Source: a virus. From it: a stretch of DNA of 30,738 nt. The DNA lies in the IMG/VR virus record IMGVR_UViG_3300038701_001584, positions 1-30,738 of that record. One strand, 5' to 3'. Of this stretch, positions 1 through 6,817 are shown in pieces. The notes below the pieces were generated by a model. The model saw only the letters and a program-made list of their open reading frames with translations, searched no databases and was not told the DNA's origin. Position numbers and translations under genes: made by a program. Position 1 is the first letter of the stretch; each line of letters begins with the position of its first letter.

Positions 1-732
1 GAGTCTCAGTACAACATTGACTACTTTGGAAACAAGGCAGTACCTCGTTATGTTGTAACTCTTAAGGGAGCAAAACTTTCTTCTGACGCTGAGGATAAAC
101 TGTTTAGATTCCTTCAAACAAATCTTAAGGGTCAGTCTCACAGAACTCTTTACATCCCGCTACCTGGCGATTCTGATACAAACAAAGTTGAGTTTGAGAT
201 GAAGCCCATAGAAAACGGGGTACAGGAAGCATCATTCAAAGAATATAGAACACAAAACCGTGACGATATTCTTATTGCACACCAAGTACCTCTGTCAAAA
301 ATTGGTGGTGGGGATAAATCTTCTATAGCTGCTGCCCTGGCACAAGATCGTACATTCAAAGAACAGGTATCGAGACCTTCTCAAAGAAATCTTGAGAAAA
401 TTATTAATCGTATAGTAAAAGAGCAAACCGACCTTGTTGAGTTTAAATTCAATGAACTTACTCTGACAGACGAAATTGCTCAAGCACAAATTCTTGAAAA
501 GTATGTTAAGACTCAGGTAATGACTCCAAACGAAGCAAGGGAGCAGCTTGGGTTGCCACAGAGAGCAGATGGTGATGATCCATTCCAAATGAACTCTAGA
601 CAAGCAAGTGATATGAGAGCTAACACAGCTCAGAATAGGGCAAGGGATACGGAGAGAGCCAATAATCAGGCTGATAGTCCTGCCACAGTAGATGGTCGCA
701 ATGCACAAGGTGAGGGCGCTGCGACGGAATAA
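1..732 (+). CDS. Phage portal protein, C-terminal part (5' end outside window)
   Basis: The frame is open from the first base, so the gene starts upstream. The visible 243 residues begin with a conserved portal stretch (YFGNKAVPRYVVTLKGAKLS), continue with a segment rich in aromatic and charged residues, and include the motif AHQVPLSKIGG, which resembles the part of PBSX/HK97-type portals that lies near the clip and wing. A long helical segment follows (about codons 120-180), with TPNEAREQLGLPQ, a motif typical of portal C-termini. The tail is a polar, disordered extension rich in Asn, Ala and Gln. Portals form the dodecameric DNA channel at one capsid vertex and bind terminase and the head-tail adaptor. 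The position just before protease and capsid genes fits. Portal assignment is firm; the exact family is from memory of motifs. Confidence 0.9.
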   Translation, partial: ESQYNIDYFGNKAVPRYVVTLKGAKLSSDAEDKLFRFLQTNLKGQSHRTLYIPLPGDSDTNKVEFEMKPIENGVQEASFKEYRTQNRDDILIAHQVPLSKIGGGDKSSIAAALAQDRTFKEQVSRPSQRNLEKIINRIVKEQTDLVEFKFNELTLTDEIAQAQILEKYVKTQVMTPNEAREQLGLPQRADGDDPFQMNSRQASDMRANTAQNRARDTERANNQADSPATVDGRNAQGEGAATE

Positions 733-741
733 ATAGCCTAT

Positions 742-767
742 TATAACATTTTTATAAAAAGGTTATA
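742..767. repeat. AT-rich imperfect inverted repeat between portal and HNH gene
   Basis: TATAAC (742-747) and GTTATA (762-767) are exact inverted copies, and the bases between them contain TTTTTATAAAAA, itself nearly palindromic. The whole could fold into a weak AT-rich hairpin directly downstream of the portal stop. It has no GC-rich stem or following U-tract, so it is not a convincing terminator. It may mark the junction where the endonuclease gene entered, or influence translation of that gene. Confidence 0.4.
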
Positions 768-771
768 TAAT
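766..771 (+). promoter_or_regulatory. Possible -10 element upstream of HNH gene
   Basis: TATAAT lies nine bases before the ATG at 781. No -35 box and no TG extension are visible, and it overlaps the 3' arm of the AT-rich inverted repeat. A short TGGAG (771-775) sits between it and the ATG and could be a weak ribosome site. It belongs to a set of TATAAT-like hexamers found in several gaps of this window, which is the main reason to record it. Confidence 0.35.
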
Positions 772-780
772 GGAGTAAGC

Positions 781-1263
781 ATGACTATTTTAAATTGTAG
801 TGTAGAAGGCTGCGAGAAGTCCAGAAGAAGAAATGGACCGAACAGCCTTTATTGTCATATGCATTACAGAAGGTCAAGACTCTTTGGAAATCCTGGGGAA
901 GCTTCAGCTAGAAAAGTCTCAAGTTATAGAGATGTCGTTTGCGAAGTAAATGGTTGTGAAAGTGATGCAAAGAAAAAAAATCTTTGCGTAAAACACTATG
1001 ACGAATCAAAGAATACCACAAAGACTGCTCAAGAAATTTTTGAAATGAAAAAGGGTGGATGTGAAGTTTGTGGATCTCACGAGAGACTAACGCTTGACCA
1101 CGATCATTCTTGTTGCCCAACTGGAAAGTCTTGCAACAACTGCATAAGAGGAATACTCTGCCATAAGTGCAATACGGCAGCAGGACTTCTGGATGATGAT
1201 ACAGAAAGAATGGTATCATTAGCAGCGTACATATTGAAAAATAAGGAGGGAAGTTATGTCTGA
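781..1263 (+). CDS. Endonuclease VII-like HNH endonuclease with zinc knuckles
   Basis: This 160-residue protein has two N-terminal zinc-knuckle units (Cys6/Cys11/Cys25/His28 and Cys54/Cys59/Cys69/His72), probably for DNA binding. The C-terminal nuclease core has Cys94-x2-Cys97, the DHDH motif at 107-110, Cys127-x2-Cys130 and the following Asn131, matching the recombination endonuclease VII branch of the His-Me (HNH) fold. Phages carry such proteins as free-standing homing endonucleases or packaging-associated nucleases. The gene sits between portal and protease, where head modules normally run without interruption, so homing insertion is likely. Its last codons contain the ribosome site of the protease gene, and the two genes overlap by eight bases. 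The fold is clear; homing versus packaging role is undecided. Confidence 0.85.
   Translation: MTILNCSVEGCEKSRRRNGPNSLYCHMHYRRSRLFGNPGEASARKVSSYRDVVCEVNGCESDAKKKNLCVKHYDESKNTTKTAQEIFEMKKGGCEVCGSHERLTLDHDHSCCPTGKSCNNCIRGILCHKCNTAAGLLDDDTERMVSLAAYILKNKEGSYV
1243..1250 (+). promoter_or_regulatory. Ribosome binding site of protease gene inside the HNH gene
   Basis: AAGGAGGG lies five bases before the ATG at 1256 and is read as Lys-Glu-Gly codons at the end of the endonuclease gene. It fixes the protease start and shows that the two genes are translationally interlocked. Confidence 0.8.
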
Positions 1264-2623
1264 TTTTTCTAAAGCTATCGTCAAATCAAAAGACAAAGAC
1301 ATGGCGATCTCTATGCCTTTCACAAAGGTAGATCAAGAAAGAAGAATTGTTTCTGGTTTTGCAACTACTGATGCAATCGACAAACAAAACGACATTGTTA
1401 CAGCCGAAGCTTCAAAGAAGGCTTTCTCAAATTTTAGAAACAATATCCGCGAGATGCACCAGCCAGTTGCTATAGGAAAAATGGTAGCTTTTAAAGAAGA
1501 CAAGTATTTTGATCCAGAGACAAACAAATTCTATAATGGAATTTACGTTTCCGCCTATATCTCTAAAGGTGCACAGGATGCTTGGGAAAAAGTTCTTGAC
1601 GGCACATACACAGGTTTCTCCATTGGTGGAAAAATGCTCAATTGGGATGACGCTTATGACGAAAAGATGGAATCTGAAATTCGTGTCATTAAAGAATACG
1701 ACCTAGTCGAACTCTCTTTGGTAGACTCTCCTGCCAATCAGTTCGCCAGTATTCTTTCTGTTGAAAAGGTTGACGGGGTAGACATTCTTAAAGGCATCGA
1801 TGCAGACACTCAAATCGAAAATGTGTTCTGGGACTCCGAGTCTGACCTCGTCCTTCTTTCTGAAAATGAAGCAGAGCTAAGCCCAAGCACAGGTGAGCCA
1901 ATGCAAAATATAGGTTTCGTTGAAAAAAATGATAACGAAAAAAAGGAAATGATAAAATTCTTAATTGATGGTGCTAAAGGCATTAATACAGTTAAGATAA
2001 CAAAGGAGGTAAGTCCTATGACTGATGAAACACTAGATCTAACAGAAAAGGCTGACGAAGCAGTTTCTGAAGAGGTCGTTGAAAAATCAGAAGAGGTCGC
2101 TCCAGAGGCAGATGCCGTTGAATCTGAAGTTGAAAAGTCTGAAGACATGGATGACAAAAAGTCCATGAAAGACAAGCAGATGGAAGAGGAAGAGGACATG
2201 GAAGACGAAGCCGAAAAATCCTATGACGAAATGGAAGAGGATGAGGCCAAAAAGTCTGACGAGTCTGAAGAGGTATCGAAAGCTGATGAATCAATTGCCG
2301 TAGAGGCAGTTGCTGAAATCAAAGACACTCTAACATCAGCCTTTAGCGACCTAGCAGAAACAGTTAAGTTCCTCAATAGCCAAATTGATGAGCTAAAAAA
2401 GTCAATCGGAGCTGTCTCCGAAGATGTTTCTGCAACAAAACAAAATCTCAGTAATGCTACTGAGCGTTTTGATGAGTTTGGAAAGCGTGTCGATGCCGTA
2501 GAGCAAGACACAGCATTCCGCAAGTCTGGCGATCTTGGCGAGATCGTGCAGGATCAACCTGACATGGTTGAGAAATCCCTATGGGGCGGTCGTTTCCTCA
2601 AAACTGCCGACTTGTTTAAGTAA
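1256..2623 (+). CDS. Prohead maturation protease (XkdF-like, S78 group) fused to scaffold
   Basis: Residues 1 to about 175 match the capsid maturation serine protease fold. His68 (in REMHQPVAIGK) and Ser122 (in TGFSIGGKM) are the expected catalytic pair, and VELSLVDSPANQ (151-162) is the conserved strand after them. A linker follows, then from about residue 255 an extremely acidic Glu/Asp/Lys segment with repeated (E/K)KS units, a predicted coiled coil (about 345-425) and a conserved-looking C-terminus ending LWGGRFLKTADLFK. The second half has scaffold character: charged, coiled coil, capsid-interacting tail. The protease would cut scaffold and itself during prohead maturation. An internal in-frame start with a strong ribosome site at 2018 should also yield free scaffold. 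It lies directly upstream of the capsid gene. Protease role firm, scaffold role likely. Confidence 0.87.
   Translation: MSDFSKAIVKSKDKDMAISMPFTKVDQERRIVSGFATTDAIDKQNDIVTAEASKKAFSNFRNNIREMHQPVAIGKMVAFKEDKYFDPETNKFYNGIYVSAYISKGAQDAWEKVLDGTYTGFSIGGKMLNWDDAYDEKMESEIRVIKEYDLVELSLVDSPANQFASILSVEKVDGVDILKGIDADTQIENVFWDSESDLVLLSENEAELSPSTGEPMQNIGFVEKNDNEKKEMIKFLIDGAKGINTVKITKEVSPMTDETLDLTEKADEAVSEEVVEKSEEVAPEADAVESEVEKSEDMDDKKSMKDKQMEEEEDMEDEAEKSYDEMEEDEAKKSDESEEVSKADESIAVEAVAEIKDTLTSAFSDLAETVKFLNSQIDELKKSIGAVSEDVSATKQNLSNATERFDEFGKRVDAVEQDTAFRKSGDLGEIVQDQPDMVEKSLWGGRFLKTADLFK
2002..2010 (+). promoter_or_regulatory. Strong internal Shine-Dalgarno for nested scaffold
   Basis: AAAGGAGGT is an almost perfect anti-16S match. 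It sits seven bases before an in-frame ATG at 2018 inside the protease/scaffold gene. It is as strong as any ribosome site in the window and so is unlikely to be incidental. Confidence 0.75.
2018..2623 (+). CDS. Nested scaffold protein (internal start in protease/scaffold gene)
   Basis: The ATG at 2018 is in the same frame as the upstream protease start (Met255 of the long product) and gives a 201-residue protein. It begins MTDETLDLTEKADEAV, continues through the acidic (E/K)KS-rich segment and the coiled coil, and shares the long form's C-terminus. Such nested scaffolds are known for lambda Nu3, which lies inside the C protease gene, where free scaffold must outnumber the protease-linked form. 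The evidence here is the near-perfect ribosome site with ideal spacing and the coincidence of the start with the boundary between protease and scaffold-like sequence. Confidence 0.7.
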   Translation: MTDETLDLTEKADEAVSEEVVEKSEEVAPEADAVESEVEKSEDMDDKKSMKDKQMEEEEDMEDEAEKSYDEMEEDEAKKSDESEEVSKADESIAVEAVAEIKDTLTSAFSDLAETVKFLNSQIDELKKSIGAVSEDVSATKQNLSNATERFDEFGKRVDAVEQDTAFRKSGDLGEIVQDQPDMVEKSLWGGRFLKTADLFK

Positions 2624-2648
2624 AAAAAAATCACTTAGGAGGTGACAA

Positions 2649-3776
2649 ATGTCGGAAGAAATTAAGAAGAATCAGCCAGGTGAATCTGGTGAACTCGGAG
2701 GAACTGCACCAGGTGCTTACCAGGCACAAGGTGGTTTCGCATCGGGTGGCATCGGAGGCGTAACAGATCCTGGTGCTGATACACTTGGTAACATTCCAAC
2801 CGCCGAATTTGGCGTGACAACTGGTCCAAATGCTGTAAATCCTTCGGGTGATGCTGCAAGCGGTATTCTACGTCCAGAACAGGCTCGTCGTTTTATCGAC
2901 TACGTCTGGGACGGAACAGTTCTCGCCAAAGATGGTCGCCGTGTAACTATGCGTGCAAACACCATGGAACTTGAAAAAGTTAACGTTGGTGAGCGTGTTA
3001 TTCGTGCAGCTGCTCAAGGCGTTGGAAGCTATTCCAACACTGGTGCACAGTTCAGCAAAGTTGAACTAACCACCAAAAAGATCCGTCTCGACTGGGAGGT
3101 TACAGCAGAGGCACTCGAAGACAACGTCGAGGGTGCAGCTCTAGAAGACCACCTAGTTCGTTTGATGACCAATGCATTTGCAAATGACATCGAGGATCTA
3201 GCTATTAACGGTGATGGAACAACTGGAGACTTCCTTTCAATTATGAATGGATTCGTCAACCGCGCAACAGCCGGAGATGCTCATGAAGCAGCCGTAACTG
3301 TTACCGATGACGCTTGGACTCCAGAGGTTATGCAGGACATTATTCTTGCCATGCCACGTAAGTACCGCGCACTTAAGAACAACCTTAAGTTCTACGCTGG
3401 TACCGACGTATTCCAGGGTATCGTTAAAAACAATGGAACACTAGCTGACGCAATTGCTGAAGCTTTCGCTGGTCAGGTTTCTGGTACTGAAGCTAACGCT
3501 CAGTCCTACCTAGACGGCGTTGGACAGACATTCGGTGGAGCACGTACAACTCGTGTTCTCGGAATTGACGTCATGGAGGTTCCATACTACCCAGCAGGCT
3601 ATGTTGATCTAACTTTCCCACAGAACCGTATCTGGGGATTCCAGAGAGACATCACAGTCAACCGCGAGTATGTTGCAAAGAAAGACACAGTGGAGTACAC
3701 CGTGTTTGTTCGCTTCGGAATCCAATGGGAAGAAGAAGACGCAATTGCCTACGGTGACGCAGCTGCTGATAGCTAA
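2649..3776 (+). CDS. Major capsid protein, HK97 fold
   Basis: The 375-residue protein is preceded by AGGAGGT (2637-2643), five bases from the ATG. Residues 1 to about 70 are Gly/Pro/Ala-rich and probably disordered; no long helical delta domain is seen, as expected when scaffold is a separate protein. From LRPEQARRFIDYVWD onward the sequence follows the HK97 capsid plan: N-arm, E-loop segment (about 100-150), a spine-helix-like region with EDHLVRLMTNAFANDIEDLAINGDG, then the A-domain and a final beta segment VEYTVFVRFGIQWEEEDAIAYGD. It is followed by a terminator. Arg codons are almost all CGT or CGC, unlike most neighbours, as expected for a very highly expressed protein. Position after protease/scaffold and before connectors supports the call. 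Confidence 0.9.
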   Translation: MSEEIKKNQPGESGELGGTAPGAYQAQGGFASGGIGGVTDPGADTLGNIPTAEFGVTTGPNAVNPSGDAASGILRPEQARRFIDYVWDGTVLAKDGRRVTMRANTMELEKVNVGERVIRAAAQGVGSYSNTGAQFSKVELTTKKIRLDWEVTAEALEDNVEGAALEDHLVRLMTNAFANDIEDLAINGDGTTGDFLSIMNGFVNRATAGDAHEAAVTVTDDAWTPEVMQDIILAMPRKYRALKNNLKFYAGTDVFQGIVKNNGTLADAIAEAFAGQVSGTEANAQSYLDGVGQTFGGARTTRVLGIDVMEVPYYPAGYVDLTFPQNRIWGFQRDITVNREYVAKKDTVEYTVFVRFGIQWEEEDAIAYGDAAADS

Positions 3777-3798
3777 ATCTAATTAAATATCCCGATTA

Positions 3799-3828
3799 GG
3801 GGGCAGGGCTTCGGCTCTGCCCCCTTTT
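3799..3828 (+). terminator. Rho-independent terminator after capsid gene
   Basis: The arms GGGGGCAGGGC (3799-3809) and GCTCTGCCCCC (3814-3824) form an 11-pair stem with one G-U wobble, closed by a TTCG tetraloop and followed by TTTT. It lies 22 bases after the capsid stop codon. The UUCG loop is exceptionally stable and the same loop closes the second terminator near 7480. Confidence 0.92.
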
Positions 3829-3836
3829 CAATTAGC

Positions 3837-3845
3837 TGATATAAT
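3837..3845 (+). promoter_or_regulatory. Extended -10 promoter after capsid terminator
   Basis: TGATATAAT matches the extended -10 consensus TGnTATAAT. No -35 box is evident at 17 bases upstream, where the terminator stem lies. A start about seven bases after the hexamer falls at 3852, the first base of AGGAGG (3852-3857), so the transcript would begin with its ribosome site. Confidence 0.6.
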
Positions 3846-3861
3846 TATTTTAGGAGGAATG

Positions 3862-4206
3862 ATGACTGAAAAGAAAAACCCTGTTCCTAAAAATTTTCAA
3901 AAAGATAATTTGATAACAGGCTCTAAGGGGTCTAAAAAACAAGAGATTCAGGTTATTGCCCAAACTGATAGCGGCGCTATTGGTACGGGGACTAGAAAAG
4001 TAACAGCTAAGAAACAAGAAATCAAAGAAACAAAAGAGTACGATAAGGTAGCTATTCATTCTACTAAGAATGTCTTTCTGCCAGGGGTCGGTAAAGTATT
4101 AAAAGGATACAATATCGTAAAGAGAGACGCTGCTGAGAAGTGGCTAGCTCGTGATCACATAAGAGAGGCCACTCCAGAAGAGATTGCTAGGGAGTATGGT
4201 CTTTAA
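3862..4206 (+). CDS. Small conserved phage protein after capsid, unknown function
   Basis: I do not recognise a defined domain. The product is about 114 residues. The first half is Lys/Thr/Gln-rich and probably disordered. The C-terminal half is compact: VFLPGVGKVLKGYNIVKRD, then a helix with EKWLARDHIREATPEEIAREYG. Similar small proteins often lie between capsid and adaptor genes in phages, and might decorate the head or assist the connector; that is inference. Two adjacent ATGs exist at 3859 and 3862. AGGAGG ends at 3857, only one base before the first, so the second (four bases away) is preferred. It is the first gene after the capsid terminator and probably of a new transcript. Confidence 0.8.
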   Translation: MTEKKNPVPKNFQKDNLITGSKGSKKQEIQVIAQTDSGAIGTGTRKVTAKKQEIKETKEYDKVAIHSTKNVFLPGVGKVLKGYNIVKRDAAEKWLARDHIREATPEEIAREYGL

Positions 4207-4208
4207 TA

Positions 4209-5087
4209 ATGGATATTCTAAGAGTTCCTTCACTTGCCACTAATGCAAGCATTGCTGGTCTTTCTGCATCTACAGAATATGACTACACAGTTTTGGATGA
4301 TGTTGATCATCATCTTATTGAGGGGACAGCTACCTCTGATGCCAATGGTAATCTAAGCATTACCCTTCCTTCAGAGTATGACAATTCTTATACTGTGACG
4401 GTAGATGGTGATGAGCATTATTTTAATGTTACCCGCCCATACGTTGATCCTACGACTAAGGCCGAAACAGCGTCAGAAATTTTGGAGTATCGCAAAAACG
4501 AAGAAATAGCTAGAGCAATTATTGACTCTGTCGTTGATGATGGATTCTACTATCGTAAAAGGTATATTCAGACAGTGGGCATTGGTTCTGATTATATACC
4601 TGTCTGGAAGCGCGTAAAGAAGGTTTTAAAGCTATATGAGAACAACGTGCTAATGTATGATGCCTCTAATCCAGATGACTACACAGTGTCTTATGCGCTT
4701 ACCGCCGATAAGACAGCAATTATCGAAAGCTATGATGAACAGATTAATAGGCTTGAGGGAGCACAACTTGCTTTGCCAATGGCCCCATCTGATATCTATG
4801 ACGTAAAGTATTACTATCGCGGATTCCCAAAAACCTTTGATTACAGAATTCTTGTAACACATGGCTTTACTTCTGTGCCTTCCGATATTCAAAGAGCCAC
4901 AGAACTTTTGGTGGAAGACATTTCTTGCGGTAGGTTAGAGTATCAAAACAGATATGTTACAGAGTATAGAACAGATCAGTATCAGATAAAGATGGATCAG
5001 GCTGCTTTCTCTGGTACAGGAAATCTCGTGGTAGATAAAATCCTATCCAAATATGTACAGCCTATCTATACTCCTGGAGTTTTTTAA
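4209..5087 (+). CDS. Head-tail connector/adaptor with N-terminal beta-sandwich-like domain
   Basis: The 292-residue product has an N-terminal segment of about 75 residues with alternating beta strands (LSASTEYDYTVLDD, NGNLSITLPSEYDNSYTVTV) that looks like a small Ig/FN3-like domain. From RPYVDPTTKAETASEILEY the sequence turns helical with the pattern of phage head-tail adaptor proteins: helices with charged residues, a middle beta hairpin (KLYENNVLMYDAS) and a final helix bundle (PSDIQRATELLVEDISCGRL). Adaptors add a ring under the portal. The gene follows the preceding stop by two bases and abuts the next gene exactly. No good ribosome site is close to the ATG, so coupling to the upstream gene is likely. 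The adaptor call rests on position plus general pattern. Confidence 0.7.
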   Translation: MDILRVPSLATNASIAGLSASTEYDYTVLDDVDHHLIEGTATSDANGNLSITLPSEYDNSYTVTVDGDEHYFNVTRPYVDPTTKAETASEILEYRKNEEIARAIIDSVVDDGFYYRKRYIQTVGIGSDYIPVWKRVKKVLKLYENNVLMYDASNPDDYTVSYALTADKTAIIESYDEQINRLEGAQLALPMAPSDIYDVKYYYRGFPKTFDYRILVTHGFTSVPSDIQRATELLVEDISCGRLEYQNRYVTEYRTDQYQIKMDQAAFSGTGNLVVDKILSKYVQPIYTPGVF

Positions 5088-5534
5088 ATGAGTTGTGACA
5101 CAGGAGATTTTCGCTACCCATTACAGGCTCATCTATACTATCCAATAGTTGAGCAATCAGCTTACGGCAATATAGATAAGCAGTGGAACTTTGATCGAAA
5201 TATTCACTGTAGCCTTGTGCCAGCAGGTAGCGGATTTAAAGAAGAAATAGACCCAGATGTCTTATTGTCAAGGGATCAGATACTTGTTGGAAGATTTAAA
5301 GAAGACATTCGTAATAGTTCTTTTGGCGAAAGCTTTGAGACAACAAACATACTAATCACCAATGTTGTTGATAAATCATGCAATTTGGTCTACAGAGAAA
5401 CGGGTGGCCCAAGGTCAGAAAAGGGCACACTCTTTGAAGTGGCAACCCTTCAGCCCTTTCTTAACCCTTTTGGCAGGATAGAATATTATAAAGTAATACT
5501 TAAGCGCTCCGAGAATCAGGGGGCAAATCTATGA
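5088..5534 (+). CDS. Probable head closure (stopper) protein
   Basis: This 148-residue protein begins directly after the previous stop codon. Its content is mostly beta: FRYPLQAHLYYP, the repeated WNFDRN and IHCSLVPAG strands, then LLSRDQILVGRFKEDIR and an end of strands with FEVATLQPFLNPFGRIEYYKVILKR. Small beta-barrel proteins in this place in siphovirus head modules are head closure proteins that stop DNA leakage and form the platform for the tail. No motif proves it; the call depends on size, fold impression and gene order. It overlaps the next gene by four bases (ATGA), a sign of translational coupling. Confidence 0.6.
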   Translation: MSCDTGDFRYPLQAHLYYPIVEQSAYGNIDKQWNFDRNIHCSLVPAGSGFKEEIDPDVLLSRDQILVGRFKEDIRNSSFGESFETTNILITNVVDKSCNLVYRETGGPRSEKGTLFEVATLQPFLNPFGRIEYYKVILKRSENQGANL

Positions 5535-6211
5535 TTTCAGTAAGGTTTGACGCCGATAAAGCATTTGCTCGTCAAATGCAAAATCTCATATCTTATTCCG
5601 AAGGTTTTTTCGATGGGGCTGAGGGTGGAATGCCTTTCTTTAAAGCTACTGTAGGAGAAAAAACAAAAGAGATATTGGAGATGTATATAGACTCTAACGC
5701 TAGAACAAACCCAGATTCTTTGCATCACGTTTATGAGTGGTATCAGACTGGATCTCCAAGTGCTAGGTTATTTGATATTGATTACAATATTAGCTCTTTT
5801 GGATTATCTTTTAATTATAGCTTTACACAATCTCAGTCTATCAAGCAGGGGTCTAGAGAGCCATTCTATGACAAAGCTAAGATAATGGAAGAGGGTATCG
5901 GTGTAACCATTACCCCCAAAAAATCATCAGTCTTGGTCTTTGAGGATGGCGGCAAGACAGTCTTTACAAAAAATTCTGTAAAGGTTGATAACCCTGGAGG
6001 GGCAGCAACCAGAGATAGCTTTGATAAAACTTTTGAAACATTTTTTCTAGCTTACTTTAGACAGTCATTTTTAGAAACTAGTGGTCTTAGGTCACAGCTA
6101 GGAAGTGTTTCTGCATTTACAAAAAGTTTGCCAGCTGGTCTAAAGTCTGGAAGATCTGCTGGAGTTTCTGCGGGAGCCGAATGGATTAAAAGTATTGGAG
6201 TAGGTACATGA
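5531..6211 (+). CDS. Probable neck/tail completion protein (HK97 gp10-like position)
   Basis: The 226-residue protein starts in an ATGA overlap with the stopper gene and ends in another ATGA overlap with the next gene. It opens with a beta strand (MISVRFDADK) and a helix. It contains SLHHVYEWYQTGSPSARLFD, resembling the aromatic helix of gp10-type neck proteins, a beta-rich middle (VTITPKKSSVLVFEDGG) and a Ser/Gly-rich C-terminal segment. Proteins in this place link the connector to the tail terminator. The family link is weak by eye, and the protein is longer than typical gp10 proteins. Confidence 0.55.
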   Translation: MISVRFDADKAFARQMQNLISYSEGFFDGAEGGMPFFKATVGEKTKEILEMYIDSNARTNPDSLHHVYEWYQTGSPSARLFDIDYNISSFGLSFNYSFTQSQSIKQGSREPFYDKAKIMEEGIGVTITPKKSSVLVFEDGGKTVFTKNSVKVDNPGGAATRDSFDKTFETFFLAYFRQSFLETSGLRSQLGSVSAFTKSLPAGLKSGRSAGVSAGAEWIKSIGVGT

Positions 6212-6750
6212 TTTCTTATCCACCAATAATTCTTAATGAATATTTAGCAGAAAAGGTTCCTCAAAGAGTATCTGGTTTCAAGGGAGATTTTAGATTTTTC
6301 CCTACAAGGCCAACAGACATAAATAGTATTACGGAGCAGTTCCCTGCACAATCAAATGATGTTTTCGCGGTATATGACAGAATGTTTAGGCTAAGAAGAG
6401 ATCCCTTTCCACATGTCAAAAAAGAACAAATACTTTATTATCTTTACAAGAAGAATGGTGATCCAGAGGCACTAATAGAAACTGTTCAAATTCTTCAAGA
6501 CTTGATGGATAGGGGCGATGAGTCTGCTCAAGAGATCAATGCTTGGACTGCCTCAAAAGTAAATGCGCAAGGAATCTTAGAGTTTGGTTCTGGTCGGGGT
6601 AAGAGACAATTTAAACCAGTATTCTTTCATGAAACAAAAATATTTCAATTAGAAGAAGCTAGGGATATTGAAGCTTTTGATTCCAATAGTACATTCTCTG
6701 CTAGCAAGTTAATTATTAATTACGACTATCACGTAAAAGATTATTCTTAA
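6208..6750 (+). CDS. Probable tail terminator / tail completion protein
   Basis: A 180-residue protein coupled by ATGA to the previous gene. The middle is helical with LIETVQILQDLMDRGDESAQEIN, followed by strands and FKPVFFHETKIFQLEEARDIEAFD and a last strand pair (SASKLIINYDYHVKDYS). A helix over a beta sheet with a C-terminal strand is the general plan of tail terminators, which cap the tail tube at the head end and set the stop of tube growth. It lies immediately before the tail tube gene, where the terminator normally sits. Function by position and pattern only. Confidence 0.6.
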   Translation: MISYPPIILNEYLAEKVPQRVSGFKGDFRFFPTRPTDINSITEQFPAQSNDVFAVYDRMFRLRRDPFPHVKKEQILYYLYKKNGDPEALIETVQILQDLMDRGDESAQEINAWTASKVNAQGILEFGSGRGKRQFKPVFFHETKIFQLEEARDIEAFDSNSTFSASKLIINYDYHVKDYS

Positions 6751-6760
6751 TAAAAGCCTG

Positions 6761-6766
6761 TATAAT
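6761..6766 (+). promoter_or_regulatory. Likely -10 element upstream of tail tube gene
   Basis: A perfect TATAAT lies in the 67-base gap before the tail tube gene. A TG is directly adjacent rather than one base away, so it is not a strict extended -10. Predicted start near 6773 would give an mRNA leader of about 45 bases, longer than for other promoters here. Confidence 0.5.
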
Positions 6767-6817
6767 TGTAAATGAGGAAACACGCCCAATTTCATTATAG
6801 AAAATGAGGTGAAAATT

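Noticed and set aside
2016-2523. Long reverse-strand open frames opposite the acidic scaffold region
   Set aside because: They mirror a low-complexity Glu/Lys-rich coding segment, are Ser/Leu-rich and have no ribosome site or family resemblance.
6809-6817. GTG at 6809 as start of the tail tube protein
   Set aside because: It overlaps the ribosome site GAGGTG; the ATG at 6818 has the correct spacing.
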